64,000 nt of DNA from Lysobacter ciconiae (GCF_015209725.1 NZ_CP063656.1:2835001-2899000), one strand, 5' to 3'; positions 26,573 through 36,027 are shown, counted from the stretch's first letter. Notes: generated by a model not told the origin, from the sequence alone. A program made the numbers and translations.

Positions 26573-27966
26573 GGGGCCTCAACAATCAGTAGGTCGACCA
26601 GGCGACGCACATCATCGAGCGCCTCCAGCCGGTCGAGAACGGTGAGCAGGTCCGCGCGGCGCTTCGGATCGAAGGGCCGGGCCGCGTGGTCCAGGCAATG
26701 GTGGAATTTCTCGAGCTGCTTGGCGCGGTCCAGCGGGCGCTCGGGCGAGCCGAGTGCCGCATTGCGGTGGTTGTGCACCTCGCGCCCGTCGGTGGTGGTG
26801 ACCACCAGACTCTGCGGCACCAGCGCGTTGGGGTCGTCGCAGTCGTTGGGCTCGACGTGCAGGCGCTCGGCAAACTGCGCGCGCACAGGGTCGGCGAGGG
26901 CTTCGCCCGAATACGCATCCAGCCCCACCCGACCCTCGATCAGCATCGTGCCGGTCAGGTAGGGCAGGCACAGGCGGGCGTAGCTGGTTTCCATGCCGGT
27001 CTTGTAGGGCCGCGACACCAGCCGGCGTACCAGCGGCGGCGCGCGCAGGACGATGCGCTCGACGTCGCCGATGCGCAGCCCCTCGCGCTCACCCAGCTCG
27101 CGCAGCATGTCCAGGCACGCATGCGCGGCGCCGCCGGTGGGGAACACCTTGTGGCTGACCTGCTCGATCTGCGCGTCGCCGGCGGCGAGCGCGGCCAGCG
27201 CCGGACGGGTGTCGAACGCGCCCTCGATCAGCGGCAGGTAGCCGAACGGCCCTTCCAGCCAGTCGTGCGGGGCCGGGAAGCCGTGGTTGGCGAGCGTCCA
27301 GGCGGTGATTGCCGCACGGGCGTTGAAGGCGATCTGCAGGGCCAGGGTCGGCGATCCTTCCACGTGCGCCTGCATCGTGCCCGACAGGTGACTGTAGGTG
27401 AGCCCGAGGGCGCGATGCAGGGTCGCCTCGTCGGCCTGGTGCAGGTGGGCGATGCCGGCGACCGCGCCCAGTGCCCCGCACATCGCCGGGCGGAAGAAAC
27501 GCATCGGCGACCGCCCGCTGATGCCGATCAGGGTCGCCACGTCGACCGCGATGGCGACCGCGGCGATCAGGCGCTTGCCGTCCACGCCGCCGCGCTGCTC
27601 GGCCGCGGTCACCAAGCTGGAGAGCACCACCGCCATCGGATGCACGACCGCGGGCATGTGCACGCAGTCGAACTCCTGGTTGTGGATCTGGAAGCCGTTG
27701 ACCATCGCCGCGCTGGACGCGTGCAGGCGTTCGCCGGTGACCCAGACGCGGGCGTCGTTGCCGCTGCCACTGCCCAGGGTCTGGGCGGCGTCGCGCACGG
27801 TCTGGTTGAGCGGCACCTGCGGGCCGGAGCCGGCGATGCCGACCGATACGCCATCCATGATGAAGGTCTTGACCGCGGCGACGGCTTTGGGCGAGAGGTC
27901 CCCATAGCGCAGGTCGGCCGCGTGGGCGACCAGCGCCTCGGTCAAGCGCGGCATCGCCGTAATCAT
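26569..27966 (-). CDS. MmgE/PrpD-family protein 1
   Basis: A 465-residue protein of the MmgE/PrpD family, whose known members include 2-methylcitrate dehydratase and cis-aconitate decarboxylase. Recognisable stretches: NGFQIHNQEFDCVHMPAVVHP near the N-terminal active-site region (key part HNQEFDCVHMPAVVHP) and VFPTGGAAHACLD around residue 265. Overlaps both neighbours by 4 bp. Together with the next gene it makes a pair of paralogues, which suggests a two-subunit or two-step dehydratase/decarboxylase. Confidence 0.9.
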   Translation of the reverse strand: MITAMPRLTEALVAHAADLRYGDLSPKAVAAVKTFIMDGVSVGIAGSGPQVPLNQTVRDAAQTLGSGSGNDARVWVTGERLHASSAAMVNGFQIHNQEFDCVHMPAVVHPMAVVLSSLVTAAEQRGGVDGKRLIAAVAIAVDVATLIGISGRSPMRFFRPAMCGALGAVAGIAHLHQADEATLHRALGLTYSHLSGTMQAHVEGSPTLALQIAFNARAAITAWTLANHGFPAPHDWLEGPFGYLPLIEGAFDTRPALAALAAGDAQIEQVSHKVFPTGGAAHACLDMLRELGEREGLRIGDVERIVLRAPPLVRRLVSRPYKTGMETSYARLCLPYLTGTMLIEGRVGLDAYSGEALADPVRAQFAERLHVEPNDCDDPNALVPQSLVVTTTDGREVHNHRNAALGSPERPLDRAKQLEKFHHCLDHAARPFDPKRRADLLTVLDRLEALDDVRRLVDLLIVEAP

Positions 27967-29324
27967 GCGTCCAGCCCGGCCAGCGCGGCCTGCAGCGGTT
28001 GCAGCGATAGCGCCGTCGGCAACTCACGGACGGCATCGAACAGGCGGGTTGCAGCCGGTTTGGACACGCCGCCCCACGCGGCCAAGGCCAGCGCCTTGGA
28101 CGCGATCGCGGCCTCGGGCATCGGGCATTCCGGGTCGCCCCAAGCATCCACGCGGGCCGCGTGCAGGCGCCGGCCGTCAGCCAGCGCCACGGTCACGGAC
28201 GCTCCGTAGTGGTCCGGGAAGCGGGCGCTGGCCGCCTCGTCCTCGCTCACGATGACGCGCTCGCGCATGGCGGCCACGACCGGATCATCGATGGTCGCAG
28301 GCAGGTAATGCGCCAGCTCGGACCGTCCCAGGCAGGCAATCGCAGCAACGGCATGCTGCAGGCTGAATTTGGCTTCCAGCTCGGTGGTGGGCTCGGGCCG
28401 GTCGCAGAAGCGCAGCGCCTCGGCATAGGTGGTCACGTGGATGCTGACAAAAGCCTCCACCGGCAGCCCGCCCGCCTGGCGCAGGGCGTCGCGCATCGCG
28501 TCGATCGCCGGATGCGCGTGGCGGCAGGCCGGCCACGGTTTCAGGCTGGTGGTGTGGATGAGCCAGTCGGGCGCGTGGGCGAGCACCAGATCCGGTTGGG
28601 CGTCGGGCGCGGTGGCGGCAAACAGTCCCTGCTCGCCCTCGAGGATCCGGCGCGGGCCACGCAGACCGGCAGCGGCCAGTTGCGCCGCCAGCAAACCGCT
28701 GCGCGCGGCTTCGGCGTTGTGGATCGACTTGGTCGGGACGGGCTCGTGACGCATCTGCCACAGGCCGCCGGTGCGGCTGCCGGCGGTACCGAGCGTATCG
28801 GCCAGTGCATCGGCGTCCAGGCCAAGGATGGAAGCGGCGGCGGTCGCGGCGCCAAACGCACCGGCGGTCGAAGTCGGGTGCCAGTAGCGGTAATGCCCTC
28901 GCCCCAGCGCGCGGCCGATGCGGATGGTCGCCTCGTAGCCGCGCACCACCGCATCCAGGAATTGTTGCGGCGTGGCGTCGGCGCTTTCCGCCGCGGCCAG
29001 CGCGACCGGGATCACCACCGGACCGGCGTGCAGGATCGCGCCGCGGTGAACGTCATCCATCTCCAGCACGTTGCCCAGCGCCGCGTTGATCAGCAGGGCG
29101 GACATTGGGTCGCGTCGGCTGGCGCCGAGCGCGGTCGCGTCGCCGCCCGGCAGCGTGGCCACCAGCGCGGTCAGCTGATCCGCCAGCGGCGAGCGCAAGG
29201 CGCCCAGCGCGCAGCCGAGCCAGTCGGCCACCAGCGCGGCGGCACGCTGGCGCGCCGCGGCATCCACCGGGCGCAGCAGCTGCACGGCCAGGGCTTCGGT
29301 CAGGCTCGGGGCCCGCGCTGTCAT
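27963..29324 (-). CDS. MmgE/PrpD-family protein 2
   Basis: A 453-residue paralogue of the downstream gene, start ATG 29324. Typical segments are LEMDDVHRGAILHAGPVVIPVALA (key HAGPVVIP) and KPWPACRHAHPAIDA. First gene of the five-gene operon; its promoter region is shared with the plus-strand CoA-transferase and holds TTGTCCGGACAT copy 2. Substrate unknown; members act on methylcitrate, aconitate or iminodisuccinate, all acidic compounds. Confidence 0.9.
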   Translation of the reverse strand: MTARAPSLTEALAVQLLRPVDAAARQRAAALVADWLGCALGALRSPLADQLTALVATLPGGDATALGASRRDPMSALLINAALGNVLEMDDVHRGAILHAGPVVIPVALAAAESADATPQQFLDAVVRGYEATIRIGRALGRGHYRYWHPTSTAGAFGAATAAASILGLDADALADTLGTAGSRTGGLWQMRHEPVPTKSIHNAEAARSGLLAAQLAAAGLRGPRRILEGEQGLFAATAPDAQPDLVLAHAPDWLIHTTSLKPWPACRHAHPAIDAMRDALRQAGGLPVEAFVSIHVTTYAEALRFCDRPEPTTELEAKFSLQHAVAAIACLGRSELAHYLPATIDDPVVAAMRERVIVSEDEAASARFPDHYGASVTVALADGRRLHAARVDAWGDPECPMPEAAIASKALALAAWGGVSKPAATRLFDAVRELPTALSLQPLQAALAGLDA

Positions 29325-29385
29325 GCCGCGTCTACCAAGTGACACCTCGTTGGATCGTGGACTCTCTGACTCAGGGTATCGGACT

Positions 29386-29397
29386 TTGTCCGGACAT
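29386..29397. promoter_or_regulatory. TTGTCCGGACAT operator-like site, copy 2
   Basis: Perfect palindrome TGTCCGGACA in the divergent promoter between the MmgE/PrpD operon (start 29324) and the CoA-transferase/GntR 2 pair (start 29477). The extra half CATATCATATG follows immediately. Confidence 0.65.
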
Positions 29398-29476
29398 ATC
29401 ATATGATCAGCATTCCGCACATCGCAAACCGGTCTTCACCGGCAGCGTCGCCACCGTTTCCCGGACCGGAGTCCCC

Positions 29477-30721
29477 GTGCCTGCCCAGCTCGACGCCAGT
29501 TCCTTCCTCGATCATTTCCGCCCCGGCGCGGAGATCTACACGCCCGGCTGCGCTGGTCACTCGCTGCTGTTCGAGTCGTGGCTGCGGCAGGCGCCGGAGC
29601 GCTGCGACGGGGTCCGCTTCACCGGCGTGCACATCCCCACGGTCAACCGATTCGACTTTGCAAGCCTGCACCCGGGCGCGCGGCAACGCACCATCTTTCT
29701 CAGCGCCGAGCTGCGCGAGTCGTGGCTGGCCGGTCGGGTCGACTACCTGCCGATGAGCTACTCGGCCACCTGGCAGTGGCTGAGCCAAGAGGCGCAGTTG
29801 GACGTCGCCCTGGTGCAGGTCGCACCGCCCGATGACAACGGCCAGTGCTCGCTGGGCGTGGCTGCCGACTTCACCCCTGCGGCCTGGCCGCGGGCGGCGA
29901 AGGTGCTGGCCCACGTCAATCCGCGCATGCCGCGCACCCACGGGCCGTCGATCCCCTGGTCGCGCATCCACGCCGCCATCGAGCACGACGGGCCGCTGCT
30001 GGAAGCACCGGACCCCGCACCGGACCCGGCCATGGAAGCGGTGGCGGCGCAGGTCGCCACGCTGGTGCCGGACCGTGCCACCCTGCAACTGGGCCTGGGC
30101 CGCCTGCAGTCGGCGGTGCTGCGCGCATTGCGCGGACGGCGCGACCTGCGGATCCACTCCGGGATGGTGTCCGACGGTCTGCTGGGGTTGATCGACGATG
30201 GCGCGCTGGCGCCGGCGCCGGATGCGGTCGTCGCGGGCGTGGCCCTGGGCAGCCAGGCGCTGTATGACGCCGTCGCCGGGCGGGTGCAGTTCCGCGAGGT
30301 CGGCCACACCCACGACCACGGTGTGCTGCGAGCGATCGCGCGGCTGACGGCAATCAACAGCGCCTTGTCGGTGGACCTGCTGGGCCAGGTCAACGGCGAT
30401 TGCCTGGGCGGTCGCCAACTCAGTGGCATCGGCGGCTTGCCGGACTTCCTGCGCGGCGCGCGACAGGCACCCGAGGGCCGCGGCATCATCGCCCTGCCCG
30501 CCGCCACGCCGAAAGGGCAGACGCGAATTGTGCCAATGTTGCCGGCTGGCCCGGTCAGCGTGGCGCGGATCGACGCCGATTGCGTGGTCACCGAGCACGG
30601 CGTTGCCGACTTGCGACACCTGGGCGTGCACGAGCGGGCGCGCGCCCTCATCGCGATCGCCGACCCGGTCCATCGCGAATCGCTGGAGCGGGACTGGCAT
30701 GAAATCACCCAAAGGCTTTGA
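29477..30721 (+). CDS. Acetyl-CoA hydrolase/4-hydroxybutyrate-type CoA-transferase
   Basis: A protein of about 414 residues; I take GTG 29477 (VPAQLDASSF) as the start since the longer open frame is antisense to the PrpD gene. Class I CoA-transferase features: HIPTVNRFDF and PMSYSATWQWL near the N-terminus, LQLGLGRLQSAVL, GMVSDGLLGLID, the active-site region NSALSVDLLGQVNGD (usual catalytic Glu region) and VVTEHGVADLRHLGVHERARAL at the end. It would load CoA on the pathway acid. It lies 27 bp upstream of GntR 2, so the two form an operon. Confidence 0.88.
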   Translation: MPAQLDASSFLDHFRPGAEIYTPGCAGHSLLFESWLRQAPERCDGVRFTGVHIPTVNRFDFASLHPGARQRTIFLSAELRESWLAGRVDYLPMSYSATWQWLSQEAQLDVALVQVAPPDDNGQCSLGVAADFTPAAWPRAAKVLAHVNPRMPRTHGPSIPWSRIHAAIEHDGPLLEAPDPAPDPAMEAVAAQVATLVPDRATLQLGLGRLQSAVLRALRGRRDLRIHSGMVSDGLLGLIDDGALAPAPDAVVAGVALGSQALYDAVAGRVQFREVGHTHDHGVLRAIARLTAINSALSVDLLGQVNGDCLGGRQLSGIGGLPDFLRGARQAPEGRGIIALPAATPKGQTRIVPMLPAGPVSVARIDADCVVTEHGVADLRHLGVHERARALIAIADPVHRESLERDWHEITQRL

Positions 30722-30748
30722 CATGGCACATTTGAAAGGACTCCCGGC

Positions 30749-31489
30749 ATGACCGCCAAGCAGCGCAGCAAACCCCGTTACGCCGAGTTGGGCGACCTGC
30801 TCCAGGCGGGCATCGAGCGTGGCGACTACCCGGTGGGCAGCCTGCTGCCGACAGAGCTGGAACTGTGCGAGCGCCACCAGGTCAGCCGCCACACCGCGCG
30901 CGCCGCCCTGTCCCAGTTGATCACCGCCGGGCTGGTCCAGCGCCGCCCGGGATCGGGCACCCGGGTGATCGCCCAGCGCGAGGCGATGCGCTACGAACAC
31001 GGCATCGACAGCCTCGACCTGCTGATGCAGTACGGCAACACGACCCGACTGCAGGTGCTCGAGACCCGCTCGGAGAAAGCCGCCGGCGAGATGACCCGCG
31101 CGCTGGAGATCGCCACCGGCAAGCCCTACCTGGTCCTCAACGGCGTGCGCATGGAAGAGCCCAACCGCGAACCCATCGCGGTGACCGAGATGTTCGTGCC
31201 GGTGCGCGCGGGCACACCGAGCGCCGAGCTGCTCGAGCTGTCCAGCTCGGCGCGCACGGTCGCCGGCTTCCTGGATGCGGCGCGGCTGTCGCGGGTGGAG
31301 CAGGTATTCGATGCCGCATCCCTGACGCCGGCCGAGGCCAGCTTGCTGGGGGTGGAGAGCACCGAGCCGGCCATGCGCGTCCGCCGGCACTACCGTGACG
31401 CGGCCGGACGGCTGCTGATGCTGGCCATCAGCAAGCACCCACCCGGGCGCTTCGCCTACTCCATGGTGCTGTCGCGCAACCGACGCTGA
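30749..31489 (+). CDS. GntR/HutC-family (UtrA) transcriptional regulator 2
   Basis: A 246-residue regulator with an N-terminal winged helix (PRYAELGDLLQAGIERG; recognition helix region ERHQVSRHTARAALSQL) and a UtrA effector domain from about residue 90 on. It follows the CoA-transferase gene directly. HutC-type regulators usually bind short palindromes with GT and AC ends; GTCCGGAC in the TTGTCCGGACAT sites fits this form, so it is the best candidate for that operator. Confidence 0.92.
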   Translation: MTAKQRSKPRYAELGDLLQAGIERGDYPVGSLLPTELELCERHQVSRHTARAALSQLITAGLVQRRPGSGTRVIAQREAMRYEHGIDSLDLLMQYGNTTRLQVLETRSEKAAGEMTRALEIATGKPYLVLNGVRMEEPNREPIAVTEMFVPVRAGTPSAELLELSSSARTVAGFLDAARLSRVEQVFDAASLTPAEASLLGVESTEPAMRVRRHYRDAAGRLLMLAISKHPPGRFAYSMVLSRNRR

Positions 31490-31534
31490 GCCGCCGGCGC
31501 GTGCAGCCGCCCCGAATCAGCGCCGGTTTGCCGC

Positions 31535-31726
31535 TCAGCGCTTGAACAGCAGTTTCAGCACCGACGGCCGCAGCGCCATGCGCATCATTTGGCGGAACTC
31601 GGCCGGAGTCAGGCTGGTGGTGCACGGCAGCACGCCGGCCACGCCCTTCATCACCAGCAGGCCGTCCTCGCTGACCACGTCGTTGATGCGCACGTCCAGC
31701 TTCATCGCGGGGGTGACGACCTTCAT
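31535..31726 (-). CDS. Small hypothetical protein coupled to flavoprotein
   Basis: A 63-residue protein whose ATG at 31726 overlaps the flavoprotein stop (ATGA). Sequence MKLDVRINDVVSEDGLLVMK with a CTT motif and a basic C-terminus (LKLLFKR). No membrane segment. Family not recognised. Strict coupling to the dehydrogenase suggests a small partner, perhaps in electron transfer or assembly. Confidence 0.72.
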   Translation of the reverse strand: MKVVTPAMKLDVRINDVVSEDGLLVMKGVAGVLPCTTSLTPAEFRQMMRMALRPSVLKLLFKR

Positions 31727-33282
31727 GCCGGGACCTCCTTGGCGCTGATCTCGTTCGCGTGGGTTCCGCCGGCGTCCACCCAGTCTTCCAGCGCCACCAG
31801 GCCCTTGCCGGCGGCGCGCCCGGAGATCATCGCCTCGGTCAGGTAGGAACCGTTCTGGTAGAGGTCGGAGAACATCGAGCCCAGTTCGCCGGCCTCAAAC
31901 AGGCGCGGGATCGGCTTGAGGTCGTGATCGAGCACCTCGGAGTGGATGTTGCGCCGCGCGCCACCGCCGGTGCAGACGATCACCGGATCGACCTTGATCG
32001 CGTAGAACGGGCCCTGCTCGATCGGGTACAGGGTGTCGGGGTTGCGCTCGAAGTCCGCGTCGCTCTTGCCCGCGCAGGCGGCGTTGTAACGGTCCACCGT
32101 CGCCCGCAGCTTGGCCGGGTCGCGGCCGATCTTCGCCGCCAACTCCTCGATCGTGTCGGCCTGTTCGATCCAGCCCTTTGCGATCTCCGCGCTGTTGTCG
32201 TCGCTCCACTGGTAGCCGGTGACCACCGGCGCCCAGGTCATCACTTCGACCACCAGCTTGTTGTACTGGCAGGTGACGGAATCAAAGATCATGTGCACCG
32301 GTCCGGCCCGGTGGTGCGGGGTGTCCACCCAATGCCCGTGCTTCTTCTCCTTGTAATGGGTCAGCTGCAGCTCGGCGGTCTCGTTGTAGAAGCGCTCGCT
32401 GAGCGCATCGACCTCGATCCAGCTGAAGCTCTGCCAGAAGAAGGTGCGCAGGAACGCGGTCTCGAAACCCGGCGGGCGGAAGCCCGGCCAGATCCCGCCG
32501 GACTGCCCCTGGTTGCGCAGGTGCCACAGGTCGGCGCCGGCCTTCTGCAGGATCTTGATGCCGTCGCCGGTGTTGTGTGGCGTGCCCAGCGGATGCGCCT
32601 CGGCAAGGCCGAAGTAGTTGCGCTGCATGTCCATGTTGGCCTCGAAGCCGCCCACGGCCATCACCACGCCGCGGTTGGCGCGGATCGCCTGACGCTGGCC
32701 GTTGACCTCGGCGATCACGCCGAAGACCTCCAGCGTGTCCGGATCCTGGATCAGGTCCCTGAGCGGGGTCTCGTAGGCGATCTGGATGCCCGGGCGCAGG
32801 CGCACGTTCTCGCGGAAGGCCAGGTACACGCCGCTGGGAATCGGCAGGATGGTCGCGGTGCAGTAGACCGCCTCGCGCGCACCGAACTCGGGAAACTCCA
32901 GCACCGCGTCGCGCTCGCTGAAACCGGTGCCGTGGATGTACTGGGCACCTGCCTGCTCGGCGCGCGCCTGGATCCACGGCTCCAGCGCCACCATCGCCTC
33001 CGACCACGGCACCAGCATGTCCTCGGGGATCGGGTTGGCCGCGCTCATCTTGCGCTGGTACTCGGCCAGCACCTCGGCATTCTTCGAAATCAGCAGCGAC
33101 TGGCCGGCCACGCGGCTGTTGCCGCCGGTCTCGGCCTCGGGCGCCTTCTCGATGATCAGGATGCGCAGCTCGGGATTGAGGTCATAGGCCTCGATGGCGG
33201 CGCACATGCCTGCCAGGCCGGCGCCGGCGATGACGATGTCGTGGGTCTGGTCCCAGCGGGACACGGAAGAGAGACTGGCCAT
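31723..33282 (-). CDS. FAD-dependent dehydrogenase, fumarate reductase/tricarballylate dehydrogenase-like
   Basis: A 519-residue flavoprotein, start ATG 33282 with AAGGAGG upstream. FAD-binding dinucleotide motif IVIAGAGLAGMCAAIEA at the N-terminus, then GGNSRVAGQS, and the FAD_binding_2 C-terminal region (VCTGGGARRNIHSEVL; RLFEAGELGSMFSDLYQNGSYL in part). Relatives include fumarate reductase, urocanate reductase, TcuA and 3-ketosteroid dehydrogenases, all making or reducing a C=C bond next to a carbonyl. Divergent from a LysR gene. Confidence 0.88.
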   Translation of the reverse strand: MASLSSVSRWDQTHDIVIAGAGLAGMCAAIEAYDLNPELRILIIEKAPEAETGGNSRVAGQSLLISKNAEVLAEYQRKMSAANPIPEDMLVPWSEAMVALEPWIQARAEQAGAQYIHGTGFSERDAVLEFPEFGAREAVYCTATILPIPSGVYLAFRENVRLRPGIQIAYETPLRDLIQDPDTLEVFGVIAEVNGQRQAIRANRGVVMAVGGFEANMDMQRNYFGLAEAHPLGTPHNTGDGIKILQKAGADLWHLRNQGQSGGIWPGFRPPGFETAFLRTFFWQSFSWIEVDALSERFYNETAELQLTHYKEKKHGHWVDTPHHRAGPVHMIFDSVTCQYNKLVVEVMTWAPVVTGYQWSDDNSAEIAKGWIEQADTIEELAAKIGRDPAKLRATVDRYNAACAGKSDADFERNPDTLYPIEQGPFYAIKVDPVIVCTGGGARRNIHSEVLDHDLKPIPRLFEAGELGSMFSDLYQNGSYLTEAMISGRAAGKGLVALEDWVDAGGTHANEISAKEVPA

Positions 33283-33357
33283 GGAGAACCTCCTTGCGGG
33301 GTTGGCGCCATCGTGGGCACCGCGGCCGATGAATGCCAACCAATTCGAGGGCACGCG

Positions 33358-33372
33358 ACAACCGATGGTTGT
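33358..33372. promoter_or_regulatory. Inverted repeat ACAACC-GAT-GGTTGT, probable LysR site
   Basis: A perfect 6-3-6 palindrome 20 bp before the LysR start and within the divergent flavoprotein promoter. Position and symmetry suit a LysR-type operator, though the classical T-N11-A core is not exact. Confidence 0.45.
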
Positions 33373-33391
33373 ATTCGCCTACCCTGCGGGC

Positions 33392-34294
33392 ATGGATATC
33401 CGTCAACTGCGCTACTTCCTCGCCGTGGTCGAGCACGGCAGCTTCACCCGCGCGGCCGCGATGACCGGGCGCACCCAGCAGGCGTTGAGCAAGGGCATCG
33501 CCGCACTGGAGCAGCAACTGGGCGCGCGCCTTTTCGAGCGCGGCTCGCGTGGGGCGCGACCGACCGCCGTCGGACGATTGCTGCTGGACCACGCGCGTAC
33601 CGCCGACGACACCCTGCGCACCTTCGAGCAGCGGCTGCAGGAGTTGCAGACCGGCACCGAGGGCGAGATCCGTATCGGCACCGGTCCCACTGCCGCCGGC
33701 TCGGTCGTGGCGCCGGCGGTGCTGGCCTTGCGCGCGGCGTGGCCGCGGCTGGGCGTGCGCGTCACCGGCGGCGTCCTGCCGGAATTGCTGCCTGCCCTGC
33801 TGGCCCGGGAGCTGGATGTGGTGATCGCCCTGGACACGATGCTGCAGACCGACCCGCGCCTGCACCGCGACCTGCTGGTGAATGACGAGTACCGGATCAT
33901 GGCCAGCGCGTCGCATCCTCTTGCCGGCCGCGCCGGGCTGACCGCGGCCGATCTGCTCGACCATCCGTGGGTCATGGGCCGTCGCCTGGGCGAGGTCCAG
34001 ACCCAGTTCCGCCAGCGCTTCACCGATGCCGGACTGAGCCCCCCGGCGCAATCGCTGGAATCCTCATCGCTGGACTTCGTTCGTACCCTGGTGCGTGACG
34101 GCGCTTACCTCACCCTGCTGCCAACACGTCTGGTCCACGTCGAGCTGGCGTCGCGGCAATGTACGCGGCTGGCGGTGCCGGGCTTCTCCTGGGAACGTCC
34201 GCTGGTCGTCTACACCCGCCTGGGCGAGCCGCAGTCCGACCCGCAGGCCAGATTGCTGCAGGCGTTGCGGAACGCGGCGGAGCAAGCGGGTTAG
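33392..34294 (+). CDS. LysR-type transcriptional regulator
   Basis: A 300-residue LysR regulator, ATG 33392. The N-terminal winged helix is typical ([23 protein letters not shown]-like [20 protein letters not shown]). The substrate-binding domain spans about 90-295. Divergent from the flavoprotein operon, which it probably controls. Its stop overlaps the end of the convergent intI gene by 4 bp, so the integron starts exactly where this gene ends. Confidence 0.93.
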   Translation: MDIRQLRYFLAVVEHGSFTRAAAMTGRTQQALSKGIAALEQQLGARLFERGSRGARPTAVGRLLLDHARTADDTLRTFEQRLQELQTGTEGEIRIGTGPTAAGSVVAPAVLALRAAWPRLGVRVTGGVLPELLPALLARELDVVIALDTMLQTDPRLHRDLLVNDEYRIMASASHPLAGRAGLTAADLLDHPWVMGRRLGEVQTQFRQRFTDAGLSPPAQSLESSSLDFVRTLVRDGAYLTLLPTRLVHVELASRQCTRLAVPGFSWERPLVVYTRLGEPQSDPQARLLQALRNAAEQAG

Positions 34295-35292
34295 CGGTCC
34301 AGCGGACTGACCACGCCCGAGCCGCCGCGATTGAGCACGTGCGTATAGATCATCGTGGTGGAAACGTCCGAGTGACCGAGCAGTTCCTGGATCGTGCGGA
34401 TGTCCGACCCCGACTCCAGCAGGTGCGTAGCGAAACTGTGTCGCAGCGTATGGCAGGTAGCGTGTTTCGCGATTCCCGCCGCCTGCGCGGCGATCCGCAC
34501 CGCCCGCTGCAAATTCTTCTCGTCAACGTGATGCCGGCGCTCTATACCCGACCGCGGGTCAATGCTGCGCAACCGCGAGGGGAAGACGTACTGCAAGATC
34601 CATTCGCGATCCGCGGCGGGGTACTTTCGTGCCAGCGCCCCCGGGAGCCAGACCGCGCCGTGGCCCACCGCAAGGTCCCGCTCGTGCAACACCCTGGTTT
34701 GCGCCAGGTGCAATTGGAGTGCCGGGACCGTTCTGGCGGGCAGCATCGTCCGCCGGTCTTTGCCGCCCTTGCCCCGTCGCACCAGAATCTCGCTGCGCAC
34801 GAAGTCAATGTCCTGCACACGCAGGCGCACACACTCCATCAGTCGGATGCCTGAGCCGTAGAGGAGACTGGCCATCAGGTGATGGACACCACTCATCTGA
34901 ACAAGCAAGCGCGAAACCTCCTCGACCGTGAGCACCACCGGCAGTCGCTCGGGCCGTTTGGCACGCCGGATGTTGTCCATCCAGGGCAGATCCTGACCCA
35001 GCACCTCCCGATACAGAAACAGCAGCGCGGAGAGCGCCTGATTCTGCGTTGACGCCGCAACCTTTCCCTGCACGGCCAACCGCGTAAGAAACCACTCGAC
35101 CTCCCGCTCGCCCATCTCGCTTGGGTGTCGTTTCCCATTCGCGAGAACGAAGCGGCGAATCCAACTCACGTAGGCGTCCTCGGTACGAATCGCCAGGCCG
35201 CGTCGGCGAATCCGCGCCCGCACCGTGTCTAGCAGCCGAGGCGCGTGCTGCCCGGTCGTTGCGCCGTCCGACGGCGGGTGCGAATATCCCAT
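34291..35292 (-). CDS. intI: Integron integrase (tyrosine recombinase)
   Basis: A 333-residue integrase, ATG 35292. Core-binding SAM-like domain at about 20-105, catalytic domain beyond. The R-H-R-H-Y set is visible: Arg in [13 protein letters not shown], His/Arg in [15 protein letters not shown], His in [16 protein letters not shown] and Tyr in IYTH. The IntI-specific extra patch, with [17 protein letters not shown], is present between catalytic motifs II and III and separates it from XerC/D. Gene appears intact, so the array could still be active. Confidence 0.97.
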   Translation of the reverse strand: MGYSHPPSDGATTGQHAPRLLDTVRARIRRRGLAIRTEDAYVSWIRRFVLANGKRHPSEMGEREVEWFLTRLAVQGKVAASTQNQALSALLFLYREVLGQDLPWMDNIRRAKRPERLPVVLTVEEVSRLLVQMSGVHHLMASLLYGSGIRLMECVRLRVQDIDFVRSEILVRRGKGGKDRRTMLPARTVPALQLHLAQTRVLHERDLAVGHGAVWLPGALARKYPAADREWILQYVFPSRLRSIDPRSGIERRHHVDEKNLQRAVRIAAQAAGIAKHATCHTLRHSFATHLLESGSDIRTIQELLGHSDVSTTMIYTHVLNRGGSGVVSPLDR

Positions 35293-35404
35293 GGCGAGGG
35301 TCCGTTCCGGAGAGAGTTCCAGATTAGGCCCAAGGATTAGGCACCTTCGCTCAGCGGACGTCGTTGATTTCTGTAGGACTTGCCCTGAAAACGCTGACCG
35401 GGCT

Positions 35405-35457
35405 ATCCGGATTACACACAAGGAATAGGCACCACTTTGGTGTCGAATAGGTGTTAG
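35405..35457 (+). other. attI primary recombination site
   Basis: The first recombination point is GTTAG at 35453-35457. Upstream are direct repeats GAATAGG (35423-35429 and 35445-35451) and the inverted repeat CACCA-CTT-TGGTG between them, matching the layout of strong and weak integrase binding sites in other attI sequences. The left limit is approximate. Confidence 0.7.
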
Positions 35458-35463
35458 AGGGCG

Positions 35464-35826
35464 ATTAAGATATCACTTTGTTTTGTTGCACTCCTTTTCA
35501 CACCGCTCCCTGCGCTGGCTACAACTTGTGTGTTTGAGCCACTTGAACAACAGCTCGAGAACGCAAGTGTTGCATTCATCGCAACCATCCTTGAGTCACG
35601 AGGGCCGGAGTCCTTTCGTGGCCTCCAGCTCGGCGACGAATATCGTGTGAGCTACCGCTTTGAGATCCAAACCGAGTTGAAGGGAAGCTCTTCGGCTGTT
35701 TCATCTCTCTTTACCCGCAACAGCTATCACCCTATCGACTCGGATCTGTCCTTTGATGGGGACGAAACACGCCTATTACCTGGAGACAACGTCTTGGTGA
35801 TGGCTAAGTCCCCCGGGGAAAGCTAG
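35464..35826 (+). CDS. Cassette 1: secreted protein, non-canonical start
   Basis: The frame is open from 35458 and contains no ATG, GTG or TTG before a GTG at 35530, yet residues before that GTG form a textbook signal peptide: Lys-Ile then [20 protein letters not shown] therefore place the start at ATT 35464, just after AGAGGG, giving about 120 residues. The mature part ([28 protein letters not shown]) resembles small secreted NTR/TIMP-like hypothetical proteins. An identical coding copy is at 45562-45924. Start is inference; the GTG at 35530 would remove the signal peptide. Confidence 0.6.
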   Translation: MKISLCFVALLFTPLPALATTCVFEPLEQQLENASVAFIATILESRGPESFRGLQLGDEYRVSYRFEIQTELKGSSSAVSSLFTRNSYHPIDSDLSFDGDETRLLPGDNVLVMAKSPGES

Positions 35827-35904
35827 GTAGCACCCTGCGGCCCGCCCCACATTTGGCGACCCACATCTGAGTCACTTCAGACATTGCGGTTGCGAAACTC
35901 GCCG

Positions 35905-36021
35905 CTCTAACTGATCATTCAAGCCGAACCCGCGACGTTCCATTTCCAGGCAAACTCGTGTTTCAATTCCCACCAGCCACCGGCTCATGCGTTGCGGGTC
36001 GGCTTAATTCCGGTGTTAGGT
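35905..36021 (+). repeat. attC 1 (117 bp)
   Basis: From CTCTAAC to GTTAGGT, with core AAGCCGAACCCGC and GCGGGTCGGCTTAA. Long-spacer type. Confidence 0.9.
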
Positions 36022-36027
36022 GCGCGT

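Noticed and set aside
26569..29324. Methylcitrate-cycle genes prpD to go with prpB at 1.4 kb
   Set aside because: The two MmgE/PrpD genes lie 25 kb away in an amidase/ligase operon with different regulation; a methylcitrate role is not supported.
35293..35453. LexA box in the intI promoter
   Set aside because: No CTGT-N8-ACAG and no Xanthomonas-type LexA palindrome found; SOS control cannot be supported.
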